Source: Vibrio sp. CK2-1
Lineage (GTDB): Bacteria; Pseudomonadota; Gammaproteobacteria; Enterobacterales; Vibrionaceae
Length of the DNA stretch: 64,000 bases
Assembly: GCF_021726515.1 (NCBI RefSeq)
Contig: NZ_JAKKCJ010000001.1
Coordinates: forward strand, 806,001-870,000
Direction: 5' to 3'
This document shows positions 24,023-32,447 of the stretch, one piece after another. The position numbers were made by a program, and so were the translations under genes. The first letter of the stretch is position 1; the number at the start of each line of letters is the position of its first letter. The notes under the pieces were generated by a model, which was not told where the DNA came from, ran no database searches, and was given only the letters and a program-made list of their open reading frames with translations.

Positions 24023-26044
24023 ATGGACGCTGCGCTCCCGATCTCTTTTAAATTTGCTGTACTTAAATATGGTGTCTTCGTTGCGCTGATCATTGGGCTA
24101 TTGAGTTTATTGATTAAGGCTAGTATGCCGTATTCATTGCCTATTGATCAGTTTGTTCAAGCTTTATTCTCACCTGATCAAGAAAGCTATCAGCAAGTTA
24201 TCTTGCATTACAGTTATTTTCCAAGATTGATGATGGCGTTGTTATGTGGTGCAGGATTGGCGCTTGCTGGCTCTGTCATGCAAACCGTATTAAGAAACCC
24301 ATTGGCTTCACCAACCACGCTGGGTGTGGCTTCGGGGGCTCAATTAGGGGTTGCGATAGCATTATTACTTCCTCTATCGGCATGGCATTCCGAGCTGAGT
24401 GGTCTGTTTTGGCTGACACCGAAAACGCTCGCTTTTATCGGTGGATTAATGGCGACAGGTTTAGTGTTTTTACTGACCGCCCACAAAGGCTTTGCACCAC
24501 TACAAATGGTGTTAGCCGGTATGGTTGTCACATTATTCTTAGGATCACTCAACATGGTGTTGATCCTATTTAACGAACAGCAATTAACAGGCTTGTTTAT
24601 TTGGGGAGCCGGAGCATTAGACCAAAATGATTGGAGTGGTGTAGCGCATTTATTGCCACAAGTTGCGATTGCGTTACTAGTCTTGTTAGTGATTCAGCGT
24701 CCATTGTCTATTTTGCAGCTAGGTGAAGATGTTGCTTCATCGATTGGCGTCAAAGTGGGTTTATTGCGGATCGCAGCTTTGGTGATCGCGGTGTTTGTCA
24801 CTTCAAGTATTGTCAGTGAAGTGGGCATTATCAGCTTTATTGGTTTGGTTGCCCCAAGTCTTGCCAAATTATTAGGGGCCAGACGACTGATTTCTCAATT
24901 ATTGCTCAGTACGTTAGTGGGCGCGGTTTTATTGCTATTAACTGATCTGTTAGTCATGCCTTTTGCGGGCGTTTCAGGGGAGTTATTACCAACAGGCGCA
25001 GTGACAGCTTTGATTGGCGCGCCGTGTTTACTGTGGCTATTGAATAAACAAACCTGGTCGAGTTCGCAAAAGTTTCAGCCAGATTCTGACCCACAATTTT
25101 CTGAACAAACATTTCTACCAGTATTTGTGATTTCACTATTGGTGTTAGTGGCGTTTACTTTGATGTCTTTGTTTTTAGGACAAAGTCAATTCGGCTGGCA
25201 ACTGAGCTTTGCACATAGTGTTTTAGATTTAAGAATGCCAAGAGTACTGGTGGCGATTTTTGCCGGTTCTGCATTGGCATTAGCAGGTAGTATTATTCAA
25301 CGAATTACTGGCAATCCGATGTCGAGCCCGGAAGTGATTGGTATCAGTTCTGGTGCTGCTTTTGCTTTAGTGCTGGGCGTGTTGTTGTTTGGTTCGGTGA
25401 CGCGTTTTGAACAGTTATTACTTGGTAGTGGCGGGGCATTATTCATTATGTTTATGGTGTGGTGGTTTAGCCGTAAGAGCCAACTTTCGCCAGTGAAAAT
25501 GTTATTGACGGGTGTGGCATTAAGCGCCTTATTAGATTCATTGATTCGAATCTCATTGGCCTCTGGTAACGAGCAAGTGAAAGCCTTATTAGCTTGGTTA
25601 TCCGGCTCGACTTATTTAGTAGCGTGGTCAGATTCCTTACTTTTGATCGTTGGCACTGTGTTGTTAGCGGCTGGATTATTTGCTTGTCACCGCTGGTTAG
25701 ATTTGATGGCGCTAGGCAACATTACCGCGAGTGCTTTAGGGCTGAATACCTATCGAGTTCGACAATGTTTGATGTTGTTTGCATCGATGCTTACTGCGTT
25801 GGCTGTGATTGTGGTGGGGCCGCTGAGTTTTGTCGGTTTATTGGCACCGCATATGGCTAAATCCATGGGGCAATATAGCGCACGACATCAAATGCTCTTG
25901 TCCTGTGTAATAGGCAGTAACATCATGTTATTAGCGGATTGGTTAGGGCGAAATATTTGGTTTCCTTGGCAAGTACCCGCGGGGTTGCTGGCATCATTGA
26001 TTGGTGGTGGCTACTTTATCTACTTGTTAAGAAAACAGAATTAG
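24023..26044 (+). CDS. fhuB: Ferric hydroxamate ABC permease, double-length
   Basis: At 673 residues this is the fused FhuB-type permease with two homologous halves of about 10 helices each. Each half carries the same motif set: LMALLCGAGLALAGSVMQTVLRNPLASP in the first (seen as GAGLALAGSVMQ and NPLASPTTLG) and AGSALALAGSIIQ with NPMSSPEVIGISSG in the second. Each half also ends with a GLVAPSLAKLLG or GLLAPHMAKSMG coupling region for FhuC. It moves ferric hydroxamate across the inner membrane. The ATG abuts the fhuD stop. The E. coli aerobactin locus lacks such genes and relies on the chromosomal fhu set, so their inclusion here is notable. Confidence 0.94.
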   Translation: MDAALPISFKFAVLKYGVFVALIIGLLSLLIKASMPYSLPIDQFVQALFSPDQESYQQVILHYSYFPRLMMALLCGAGLALAGSVMQTVLRNPLASPTTLGVASGAQLGVAIALLLPLSAWHSELSGLFWLTPKTLAFIGGLMATGLVFLLTAHKGFAPLQMVLAGMVVTLFLGSLNMVLILFNEQQLTGLFIWGAGALDQNDWSGVAHLLPQVAIALLVLLVIQRPLSILQLGEDVASSIGVKVGLLRIAALVIAVFVTSSIVSEVGIISFIGLVAPSLAKLLGARRLISQLLLSTLVGAVLLLLTDLLVMPFAGVSGELLPTGAVTALIGAPCLLWLLNKQTWSSSQKFQPDSDPQFSEQTFLPVFVISLLVLVAFTLMSLFLGQSQFGWQLSFAHSVLDLRMPRVLVAIFAGSALALAGSIIQRITGNPMSSPEVIGISSGAAFALVLGVLLFGSVTRFEQLLLGSGGALFIMFMVWWFSRKSQLSPVKMLLTGVALSALLDSLIRISLASGNEQVKALLAWLSGSTYLVAWSDSLLLIVGTVLLAAGLFACHRWLDLMALGNITASALGLNTYRVRQCLMLFASMLTALAVIVVGPLSFVGLLAPHMAKSMGQYSARHQMLLSCVIGSNIMLLADWLGRNIWFPWQVPAGLLASLIGGGYFIYLLRKQN

Positions 26045-26183
26045 ATCGTAGGAATAATAAGGTTGAGCATTTAGATTCAACCAAAATCTGTAGCTTGAAT
26101 AATGGATAGCTACAACACCGTATGAAGTTGGCCATAGAGTCAATATAGCGGGATTTTCATTACTCAACATAGGAATGCTTATT

Positions 26184-26204
26184 ATTGATATTTCGATTAT
26201 CAAT
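26184..26204. promoter_or_regulatory. Palindrome upstream of iutA
   Basis: The arms ATTGATA (26184-26190) and TATCAAT (26198-26204) are separated by seven bases, about 100 bases before iutA. The site is AT-rich and resembles a relaxed Fur operator, but its spacing does not fit the 7-1-7 Fur model well. It lies in the 260-bp gap after fhuB, which holds no gene I can support. Confidence 0.35.
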
Positions 26205-26304
26205 GGTGGCTTTTTATTACGGTAATGGAGAATCAATAGCGTTAATCGCTAAGAAGAATGAATGGGCATTTATTAATAAAAACAGTATAGAGAGACGAAG
26301 TTAA

Positions 26305-28527
26305 ATGGAAATCAACACGTTAAAAGGACTCAACTTGCCACCAAAAAAATTAGCACCAGTCAGCTTGGCATTAGCGGTAGCAGGTGTTTCAAGCTTTTCC
26401 GTTCAGGCCGAAGAGAAAAGCACATCATTGGATACCGTGGTAGTTGTGGCAAGTACTGCGCCAAAAAGTATTAGTGATATTCCGGGTACGGTTTGGTATG
26501 TAGACCAAGAGCGTATCGAGGAAGAAGCGCGCAGTGGTAAAAGTTTAGGGGATATTTTAGCCGCAACTATCCCCTCATTAGATATTGGTAGCCAAGGAAG
26601 AACTAATACTTCACAAAACCTACGTGGTCGCTCTGCCTTGGTAATGATTGATGGTGTATCACTAAATTCATCTCGTTCGATTAGTCGTCAATTTGATTCT
26701 ATCGACCCATTTAATATTGAACGAATTGAAGTGCTTTCAGGTGCAACCTCTGTCTATGGCGCAGGGGCAACCGGTGGCGTAATTAATATTGTCACCAAAA
26801 AAGCTCGCGATGAAGGCTTACACGCTGAAACCTATGTTGGTGGTGGTAGCGGTTTTAATAACGGTGAAGATTATGATGGAAAAATAGCTCAATCGATCAG
26901 TGGCGGTAATGAAAAGGCTCGTGGTCGACTTTCTGCTGTTTACCATGAAACTGGCGCTAAATACGATGCCAATGGCGACATCATTGTGCCAGATATTACG
27001 CAAGGGTCTTTACAATACAACACAGTTTTAGATTTAATGGCAACCGGTGAGTTGAACTTAACTGATAGTCAAAGTTTATCCATTCTTGCGCAATACTATG
27101 ATAGCCAGCAAGATAGCCCTTATGGCATCGATTTTGGGCAAAACTTTGCTGGCTTAAGAGATGAAAGTCAACTGAATGTTCGTAGTAAAGGCTATGAATC
27201 AGATCGCCAAGGTGGAACAGAGCGTTACATGGTGAATGTGAATTACTTAAATTCAGATTTTCTAAGCCAACAGCTAATGATCCAAGCCTCTTATCGTAAA
27301 GAAAGTTTGTCATTTATTCCTTTTATTTACGGTACATATATGGCTGCGTCAGAGCAGGACACCGAAGTGGTTAGTCTGCGTATGGCATTATTAAAAGACT
27401 TTGGTCGCTTTAATCTTACCTATGGGCTAGATGGCTACATCGATACTTTAGACAGTAGTCAGGATATTTTTGACCGAGCAACAAGTTATGCAACAGGCGG
27501 CTTAGTTAATAAAACCTACGCCACCATTGGCAGATACCCAGGGACTGAAGTTTCTTCTATCGCAGGTTTTATACAGGGTGAGTACAATATTACCGATGAT
27601 TGGACAGTGCAGGGTGGCTATCGTTATCAATATATAAATAATAAAATTGATGATTTTGTTAGCGCCAACGCTCAATCTACGATTGCTTTAGGTGGTGCAA
27701 CCTCTGCAGATAGTATTGAGGGTGGTAGCACAGACTACGCGGTAGGGTTATTTAATCTAGGTACTCTTTACCACATTAATAACCGTAATCAAGTATGGGC
27801 TAACTTTTCCCAAGGCTTTGATTTAGCTGACCCTGCTAAATATTACGGAAATGGTAACTATCAAACTGATGCAAATGGCCACATGAGCCTAATCGATAGT
27901 GTTAATGTGTCTGAAAGTAAGTTAGAGGGAATGAAAACTAACAGTTTCGAAGTAGGTATGCGAAACCAAGTGGGTGAACTAAGCATCCAAACAGCTGCTT
28001 ATATATCACTATCAGACAAGGTGACCTCTTACGATAAAAGTACCCTTGCGGTATTAGTTTCCGATTTCGATAAACGCGTATATGGCTTAGAAACGGAGCT
28101 TAATTATTGGTTAACTTCTAATCTACAAATAGGTGGTCTAGGTCATGTTGTCCGTAGTGAAGAAAAAGATGCCAATGGTGATTGGGTAAAATCTGCGGTC
28201 ACGACATCGAGTGCATCAAAAATGGGAGCTTGGGTCGGCTGGTATGATGATATTTACGCTTTGCGTCTACAAAGCAACACCATGTTTGATTTAAGTGATG
28301 ATTCTGATAATGAGCTTGATGGCTACACGACGGTTGATTTAACCACGTCAGTTAAATTACCAGTAGGTAGCTTAGGATTTGGTATTCAGAACTTACTCAA
28401 TGAAGATTACACTACGGTTTGGGGGCAGAGAGCTCAAATCTATTATGGTAACTCGGCACCGGCATCAGTATTTGATTACAAAGGCCAAGGCCGTACTTAT
28501 ATGCTGAGTTATCAAGTTAAGTACTAA
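26305..28527 (+). CDS. iutA: Ferric aerobactin TonB-dependent receptor
   Basis: This 740-residue outer-membrane receptor has a leader (about residues 1-35, ending SFSVQA), a TonB-box-like SLDTVVVVAS, and a plug domain with SLGDILAATIPSLDIG and LRGRSALVMIDGVSLNS through VYGAGATGGVINIVTKKA. A 22-strand barrel closes with the IutA-typical C terminus (GYTTVDLTT, NLLNEDYTTVWGQRAQ, VFDYKGQGRTYMLSY). The close match of this tail to E. coli IutA supports ferric aerobactin as ligand. It lies last in the rightward set and is followed by a strong terminator. Confidence 0.94.
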   Translation: MEINTLKGLNLPPKKLAPVSLALAVAGVSSFSVQAEEKSTSLDTVVVVASTAPKSISDIPGTVWYVDQERIEEEARSGKSLGDILAATIPSLDIGSQGRTNTSQNLRGRSALVMIDGVSLNSSRSISRQFDSIDPFNIERIEVLSGATSVYGAGATGGVINIVTKKARDEGLHAETYVGGGSGFNNGEDYDGKIAQSISGGNEKARGRLSAVYHETGAKYDANGDIIVPDITQGSLQYNTVLDLMATGELNLTDSQSLSILAQYYDSQQDSPYGIDFGQNFAGLRDESQLNVRSKGYESDRQGGTERYMVNVNYLNSDFLSQQLMIQASYRKESLSFIPFIYGTYMAASEQDTEVVSLRMALLKDFGRFNLTYGLDGYIDTLDSSQDIFDRATSYATGGLVNKTYATIGRYPGTEVSSIAGFIQGEYNITDDWTVQGGYRYQYINNKIDDFVSANAQSTIALGGATSADSIEGGSTDYAVGLFNLGTLYHINNRNQVWANFSQGFDLADPAKYYGNGNYQTDANGHMSLIDSVNVSESKLEGMKTNSFEVGMRNQVGELSIQTAAYISLSDKVTSYDKSTLAVLVSDFDKRVYGLETELNYWLTSNLQIGGLGHVVRSEEKDANGDWVKSAVTTSSASKMGAWVGWYDDIYALRLQSNTMFDLSDDSDNELDGYTTVDLTTSVKLPVGSLGFGIQNLLNEDYTTVWGQRAQIYYGNSAPASVFDYKGQGRTYMLSYQVKY

Positions 28528-28573
28528 TTTTTAAATTTCAGCATTATAAAAATTGATAGAAAACTACCTAAAA

Positions 28574-28602
28574 ACAGACACATCGCGTGTCTGTTTTTTT
28601 TT
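28574..28602 (+). terminator. Terminator of iutA
   Basis: The arms ACAGACAC (28574-28581) and GTGTCTGT (28587-28594) form a tight hairpin followed by a run of nine T residues. It separates the aerobactin locus from the ectoine genes. Bases 28603-28943 hold no gene that I can support and should contain the doeA promoter. Confidence 0.85.
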
Positions 28603-28943
28603 GAAATACATTTTTTAGGCAAATCCCATTCTCTGAACCATACTGAAATTATGACGGTTTTATTATTCACCTTTTTTAATCTGCATCAGGCAGGGATAGG
28701 CCAATCGAAATAAGTGGTAATCAGGCTTAATTTCAAAATCTAAAGTTAGACTACTAGCCATCAGTAATCGCTTTTATATCAGTTTAAAAAAATGGCTCGA
28801 TAGTTGCTTAACTCTCACTGTGTAAGTTTCGAATAACTACTTATTTGGATTGGTACTAATGTAATCGATCTCTGATGTTAAATGATGGGATTGCGGTTTT
28901 TTAATTGCAAATCAGACGCTGCTTTTATCAAAGAGGAATGGAT

Positions 28944-30131
28944 ATGCAACGAGTTGTATTTAAGTTTTCGTTGGAAGAATATCAGCAACGCTTACTTAAA
29001 GTCCGTCAGTCAATGGAAGAGAATGAGCTGGATTTATTAATCATTCATGATCCTTCCAATATGGCATGGTTAACCGGCTATGATGGTTGGTCTTTCTATG
29101 TGCCTCAGTGTGTTGTGATATCGACCAGCGGTGAGCCCATTTGGTTTGGTCGCTATTTAGATGCCAACGGAGCATTTCGTACTGTCTATATGGCAGCCGA
29201 AAACGTCTTTTATTATCCTGATTACTATGTAATGAACCCTCATTTACACCCGATGGAATATCTGGTTAAAGCCGTTCTTGCGCCTAAATTATGGGATCGT
29301 GGGCGTATTGGCGTCGAAAAAGATAATTACTATTTCAGCGCAACCGCATTCGAATGGTTAAGAGATAGCTTACCGAACGCGCAGTTATTAGATGCGACAG
29401 GTCTAGTAAATTGGTGCAGGGCGGTGAAATCGGAGCAAGAGCTATTGTATATGTATCACGCAGCGAGAATCGTGGAGAATATGCACCGAGTGGCCTTTGA
29501 AATGATAGAACCGGGTTTGCCTAAGCATCATTTAGTGGCAGAGATTAATCGTCAGGCGGTACTGGGCTATGAAGGGCACTTTGGTGACTACGCTTCGATT
29601 GTGCCTATGCTTCCTTCTGGTGCAGATGCTTCCGCGCCACACTTAACGTGGGATGATCAACCTTTTAATAAGGGTGAAGGAACCTTTATTGAGATGGCTG
29701 GAGTACATCGCCGTTATCATTGCCCATTATCTCGAACAATATTTTTAGGTGAGCCAGACGATGAATTTAAGCGTGCCGATGAAGCATTAACTATTGCGTT
29801 AGAGGCAGCGATGGATGTTGCGAAACCCGGGAATACTTGCGCCGATGTGGCTAATGTACTGCAAACCATTTTAGATAAAGCAGGATTTGATCGAGCGGGG
29901 GCTCGTTGTGGTTATCCGATTGGCTTGAGTTATCCGCCGGATTGGGGGGAGAGAACCATGAGCTTACGCAGTGGTGATGACACGGTATTGCAAGAAGGCA
30001 TGACGTTCCATTTGATGCCCGGCCTTTGGTTTGATAGCTGGGGATTGGAAACCACCGAAAGTATTGTGATTACATCATTTGGTGCTCAAGCTTTGTGTGA
30101 CTATCCGCGTCACTTATTTATCAAGCACTAG
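28944..30131 (+). CDS. doeA: Ectoine hydrolase
   Basis: DoeA opens the ring of the osmolyte ectoine to N-acetyl-2,4-diaminobutyrate, the first step of ectoine catabolism. The protein has 395 residues in the M24 peptidase/creatinase fold. Diagnostic stretches are HDPSNMAWLTGYDGWSFYV near residue 40, NYYFSATAFEWL, GLVNWCRAVKSEQE, LPSGADASAPHLTWDD, the motif RRYHCPLSRT, and GYPIGLSYPPDWGERT near the C terminus. The usual M24 metal aspartates are not in place, as in creatinase-type members. ATG 28944 has GAGGA six bases upstream. The ATG at 28905 is far from any ribosome site. It is followed by the Lrp-type regulator doeX and two further doe genes. Confidence 0.92.
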   Translation: MQRVVFKFSLEEYQQRLLKVRQSMEENELDLLIIHDPSNMAWLTGYDGWSFYVPQCVVISTSGEPIWFGRYLDANGAFRTVYMAAENVFYYPDYYVMNPHLHPMEYLVKAVLAPKLWDRGRIGVEKDNYYFSATAFEWLRDSLPNAQLLDATGLVNWCRAVKSEQELLYMYHAARIVENMHRVAFEMIEPGLPKHHLVAEINRQAVLGYEGHFGDYASIVPMLPSGADASAPHLTWDDQPFNKGEGTFIEMAGVHRRYHCPLSRTIFLGEPDDEFKRADEALTIALEAAMDVAKPGNTCADVANVLQTILDKAGFDRAGARCGYPIGLSYPPDWGERTMSLRSGDDTVLQEGMTFHLMPGLWFDSWGLETTESIVITSFGAQALCDYPRHLFIKH

Positions 30132-30168
30132 AATTTATTAAGCACTAGAATTTATCGAGCACTAGGAA
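30116..30168 (+). repeat. 17-bp tandem repeat spanning the doeA stop codon
   Basis: About three copies of AAGCACTAGAATTTATT (30123-30139, 30140-30156, then a diverged partial copy) run from the last codons of doeA into the leader of doeX. The stop codon is inside the first copy. Replication slippage is the simplest explanation. Confidence 0.85.
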
Positions 30169-30196
30169 TGAAAGTATTTAATAGGCTGGAGGTGTG

Positions 30197-30664
30197 ATGC
30201 AGCTTGATCAATATGATATGAAAATACTGCAAATTTTGCAGGAGAATGGGCGCATTACTAAATCGCAATTAGCGGATGAAATTCATTTATCCGTTAGCCC
30301 ATGTTGGGAGCGAGTTAAAAAGCTGGAAAAAGCCGGCATTATTGAAGGTTATGGTGCCCGTGTAAACATCAATCAGATATTAAAACGCACCTCGGTTTTG
30401 GTAGAAGTTTCTTTAAAAGAACATCATTCGAGAGCGTTTAAAAGGTTTGAATCATTAATGTGTGAAACCCCAGAAGTCACAGATTGCTATGCTACTGGCG
30501 GTGGGGTGGATTACATCATCAAGGTACAGGCGCAAGATATTGATCAATACCAACGGTTAATGGACTTATGGCTTGATTCCGACCTTGGGATTGAACGCTA
30601 TTTCACTTACATCGTAACCAAAACCATCAAGCAAAATGCCACTTCAGTGGAAAGCCATTATTAA
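30197..30664 (+). CDS. doeX: Lrp/AsnC family regulator of ectoine catabolism
   Basis: This 155-residue regulator has an N-terminal winged helix (DMKILQILQENGRITKSQLADEIHLSVSPCWERVKKLEKAGII, in pieces about residues 8-50) and a C-terminal AsnC ligand-binding domain (VLVEVSLKEHH and CYATGGGVDYIIKVQAQD). Its position between doeA and doeC is the one occupied by DoeX in Halomonas, which binds the doe promoter region. ATG 30197 follows a strong GGAGG. Ectoine breakdown intermediates are the expected ligands, by analogy only. Confidence 0.9.
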   Translation: MQLDQYDMKILQILQENGRITKSQLADEIHLSVSPCWERVKKLEKAGIIEGYGARVNINQILKRTSVLVEVSLKEHHSRAFKRFESLMCETPEVTDCYATGGGVDYIIKVQAQDIDQYQRLMDLWLDSDLGIERYFTYIVTKTIKQNATSVESHY

Positions 30665-30684
30665 AATGGTACTAGTCAGTTAAG

Positions 30685-30716
30685 GTCACCAGAAAAAACC
30701 TCTGAATTCTGGTGAC
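30685..30716. promoter_or_regulatory. Stem-loop between doeX and doeC
   Basis: The perfect 10-bp arms GTCACCAGAA (30685-30694) and TTCTGGTGAC (30707-30716) enclose 12 bases. No U-tract follows, so it is either a weak terminator or a regulatory structure. The remaining bases up to doeC hold a likely separate promoter. Confidence 0.5.
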
Positions 30717-30835
30717 TCAACAGAAAAAAACTTACCTCAACCTCCTTTCTTCAAAAACATTCTCACTCGGCTTTTTTTATCCTTTAACTATGAGCTAATT
30801 CTTCTACTCATACTTTGATAGGACGGGAGGTCATC

Positions 30836-32404
30836 ATGGGATTTGCTGAACGAGATATTTATTCCACCAATAAGTCAAATAACCACCACGCTGTTCATTA
30901 TGCTAATAACAATGAGCATAAAGCTTCGCATGAAATGATGACGTTGCTGGATGATGTTCGTCTGGTGAGAAATCACGCTTATATCAATGGGAAGTGGCAA
31001 TGCGGTGATAGTTTTCATGCGGTTGAAAACCCAGCCAATAACCAGACTATTGGCTACATCAGCATGTTAAAAGAACAACAAATTGAAGAAGCCATCGAAT
31101 CGGCAGATAACGCTTTTCATCCTTGGCGAAAATTAAGTGCCGATCAGCGTGCAGATCTTCTAATGAATTGGTATTACGCCATTTTAGAAGCCAAGCAAGA
31201 TTTGGCCTATTTAATGGTGGTTGAGCAAGGAAAAACACTCGCTGAAGCAATAGGTGAAGTGGAATATGGCGCGTCCTTTATTCGTTGGTTTTCAGAAGAA
31301 GCGCGTCGCAGTTATGGTCATACCATTCCCAGTCACATCAACAATGCGCAACTTTCTACGTTGCGTGAGCCTATTGGAGTGGCGGCTTTAATTACCCCTT
31401 GGAATTTCCCTAATGCGATGATCACACGGAAAGCGGCCGCGGCATTAGCCATTGGTTGCACCGTGGTGATTAAGCCTGCTAGTGATACGCCATTTTCAGC
31501 GCTTGCCTTAGCAGAACTGGCCGATCGCTGTGGTTTTCCTGCTGGCGTCTTTAACGTCGTGACGGGGGATGCGGCAATGATTTCAAAAACCTTGTGTGCT
31601 TCTCCCGTGGTTAAAGCACTGTCTTTTACTGGTTCAACACCAGTAGGCAAATTATTGCTAAAACAAGCGGCAGATACGGTTAAAAAATGCAGCATGGAGT
31701 TAGGCGGTAATGCGCCATTTATTGTGCTGGATGATATGGATATTGAACAAGCGGTTCATGCTGCTATCGATGCAAAGTTTCAAACATCAGGACAAGATTG
31801 TTTAGCGGCCAATCGTATCTTTGTACCGCGTCGTCACTATGAAAAGTTCTTAGATAAGTTTGCCAAGTCAATGAATGACATTGTGGTGGGTAATGGGCTT
31901 GATCCGAAAGTCACACTTGGGCCGCTTATTTCGGCGAATGCTGCCAAAAATGCGGCACGTTTAGTCAGTGATGCCATCGATAAAGGGGCGCGGTTAATTT
32001 CTCAGTATCAAGGCCATTTATCGGGAGCGAACTTTTTCCCTCCTACTTTACTTGCAGATGTCACGCCGGATATGGCGGTGTATCGGGAAGAAAACTTTTG
32101 CCCCGTTGCAGGTGTGATCCCTTATGACGATCTAGAGCAAGTGATTGCAATGAGTAACGATACTGAATATGGCTTAGCGGCTTATGTCTATGGTCACAAT
32201 ATCCATGATATTTGGCGCTGCATGCGAGGGTTAGAGTTTGGCATGGTGAGTGTCAATTCGGTCAAGATGACCGGTGGGCCAATACCATTTGGCGGCGTTA
32301 AACAGTCGGGTCTTGGGCGAGAGGGAAGTTGCCATGGCTTTGATGAATTCAGTGAGATTAAATACTGCTGCTTAGGGCAACTACCAACGGCGAGCGGATC
32401 TTGA
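30836..32404 (+). CDS. doeC: Aspartate-semialdehyde dehydrogenase of ectoine catabolism
   Basis: This 522-residue NAD(P)-dependent aldehyde dehydrogenase should oxidise aspartate semialdehyde to aspartate, the last step of ectoine degradation. Cofactor and catalytic motifs are all present: LITPWNFPNAMITRKAAAAL (seen as TPWNFPNAM), FTGSTPVGKLL, the general base in MELGGNAPF, the catalytic Cys in SGQDC, and the C-terminal PFGGVKQSGLGREGS. By motif alone it also resembles succinate-semialdehyde dehydrogenases; the doe context decides the call. ATG 30836 has GGGAGG upstream. A TTG at 30815 is in frame but lies before that site. The first 40 residues are unusually Asn- and His-rich. Confidence 0.87.
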   Translation: MGFAERDIYSTNKSNNHHAVHYANNNEHKASHEMMTLLDDVRLVRNHAYINGKWQCGDSFHAVENPANNQTIGYISMLKEQQIEEAIESADNAFHPWRKLSADQRADLLMNWYYAILEAKQDLAYLMVVEQGKTLAEAIGEVEYGASFIRWFSEEARRSYGHTIPSHINNAQLSTLREPIGVAALITPWNFPNAMITRKAAAALAIGCTVVIKPASDTPFSALALAELADRCGFPAGVFNVVTGDAAMISKTLCASPVVKALSFTGSTPVGKLLLKQAADTVKKCSMELGGNAPFIVLDDMDIEQAVHAAIDAKFQTSGQDCLAANRIFVPRRHYEKFLDKFAKSMNDIVVGNGLDPKVTLGPLISANAAKNAARLVSDAIDKGARLISQYQGHLSGANFFPPTLLADVTPDMAVYREENFCPVAGVIPYDDLEQVIAMSNDTEYGLAAYVYGHNIHDIWRCMRGLEFGMVSVNSVKMTGGPIPFGGVKQSGLGREGSCHGFDEFSEIKYCCLGQLPTASGS

Positions 32405-32447
32405 GTAAATAAAGTGAATTGATGAGTGAATTAAAAGGAGAAAAGAT

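Noticed and set aside
26818..27313. Minus-strand frames within iutA
   Set aside because: They are antisense to the receptor barrel and share no recognisable motif.
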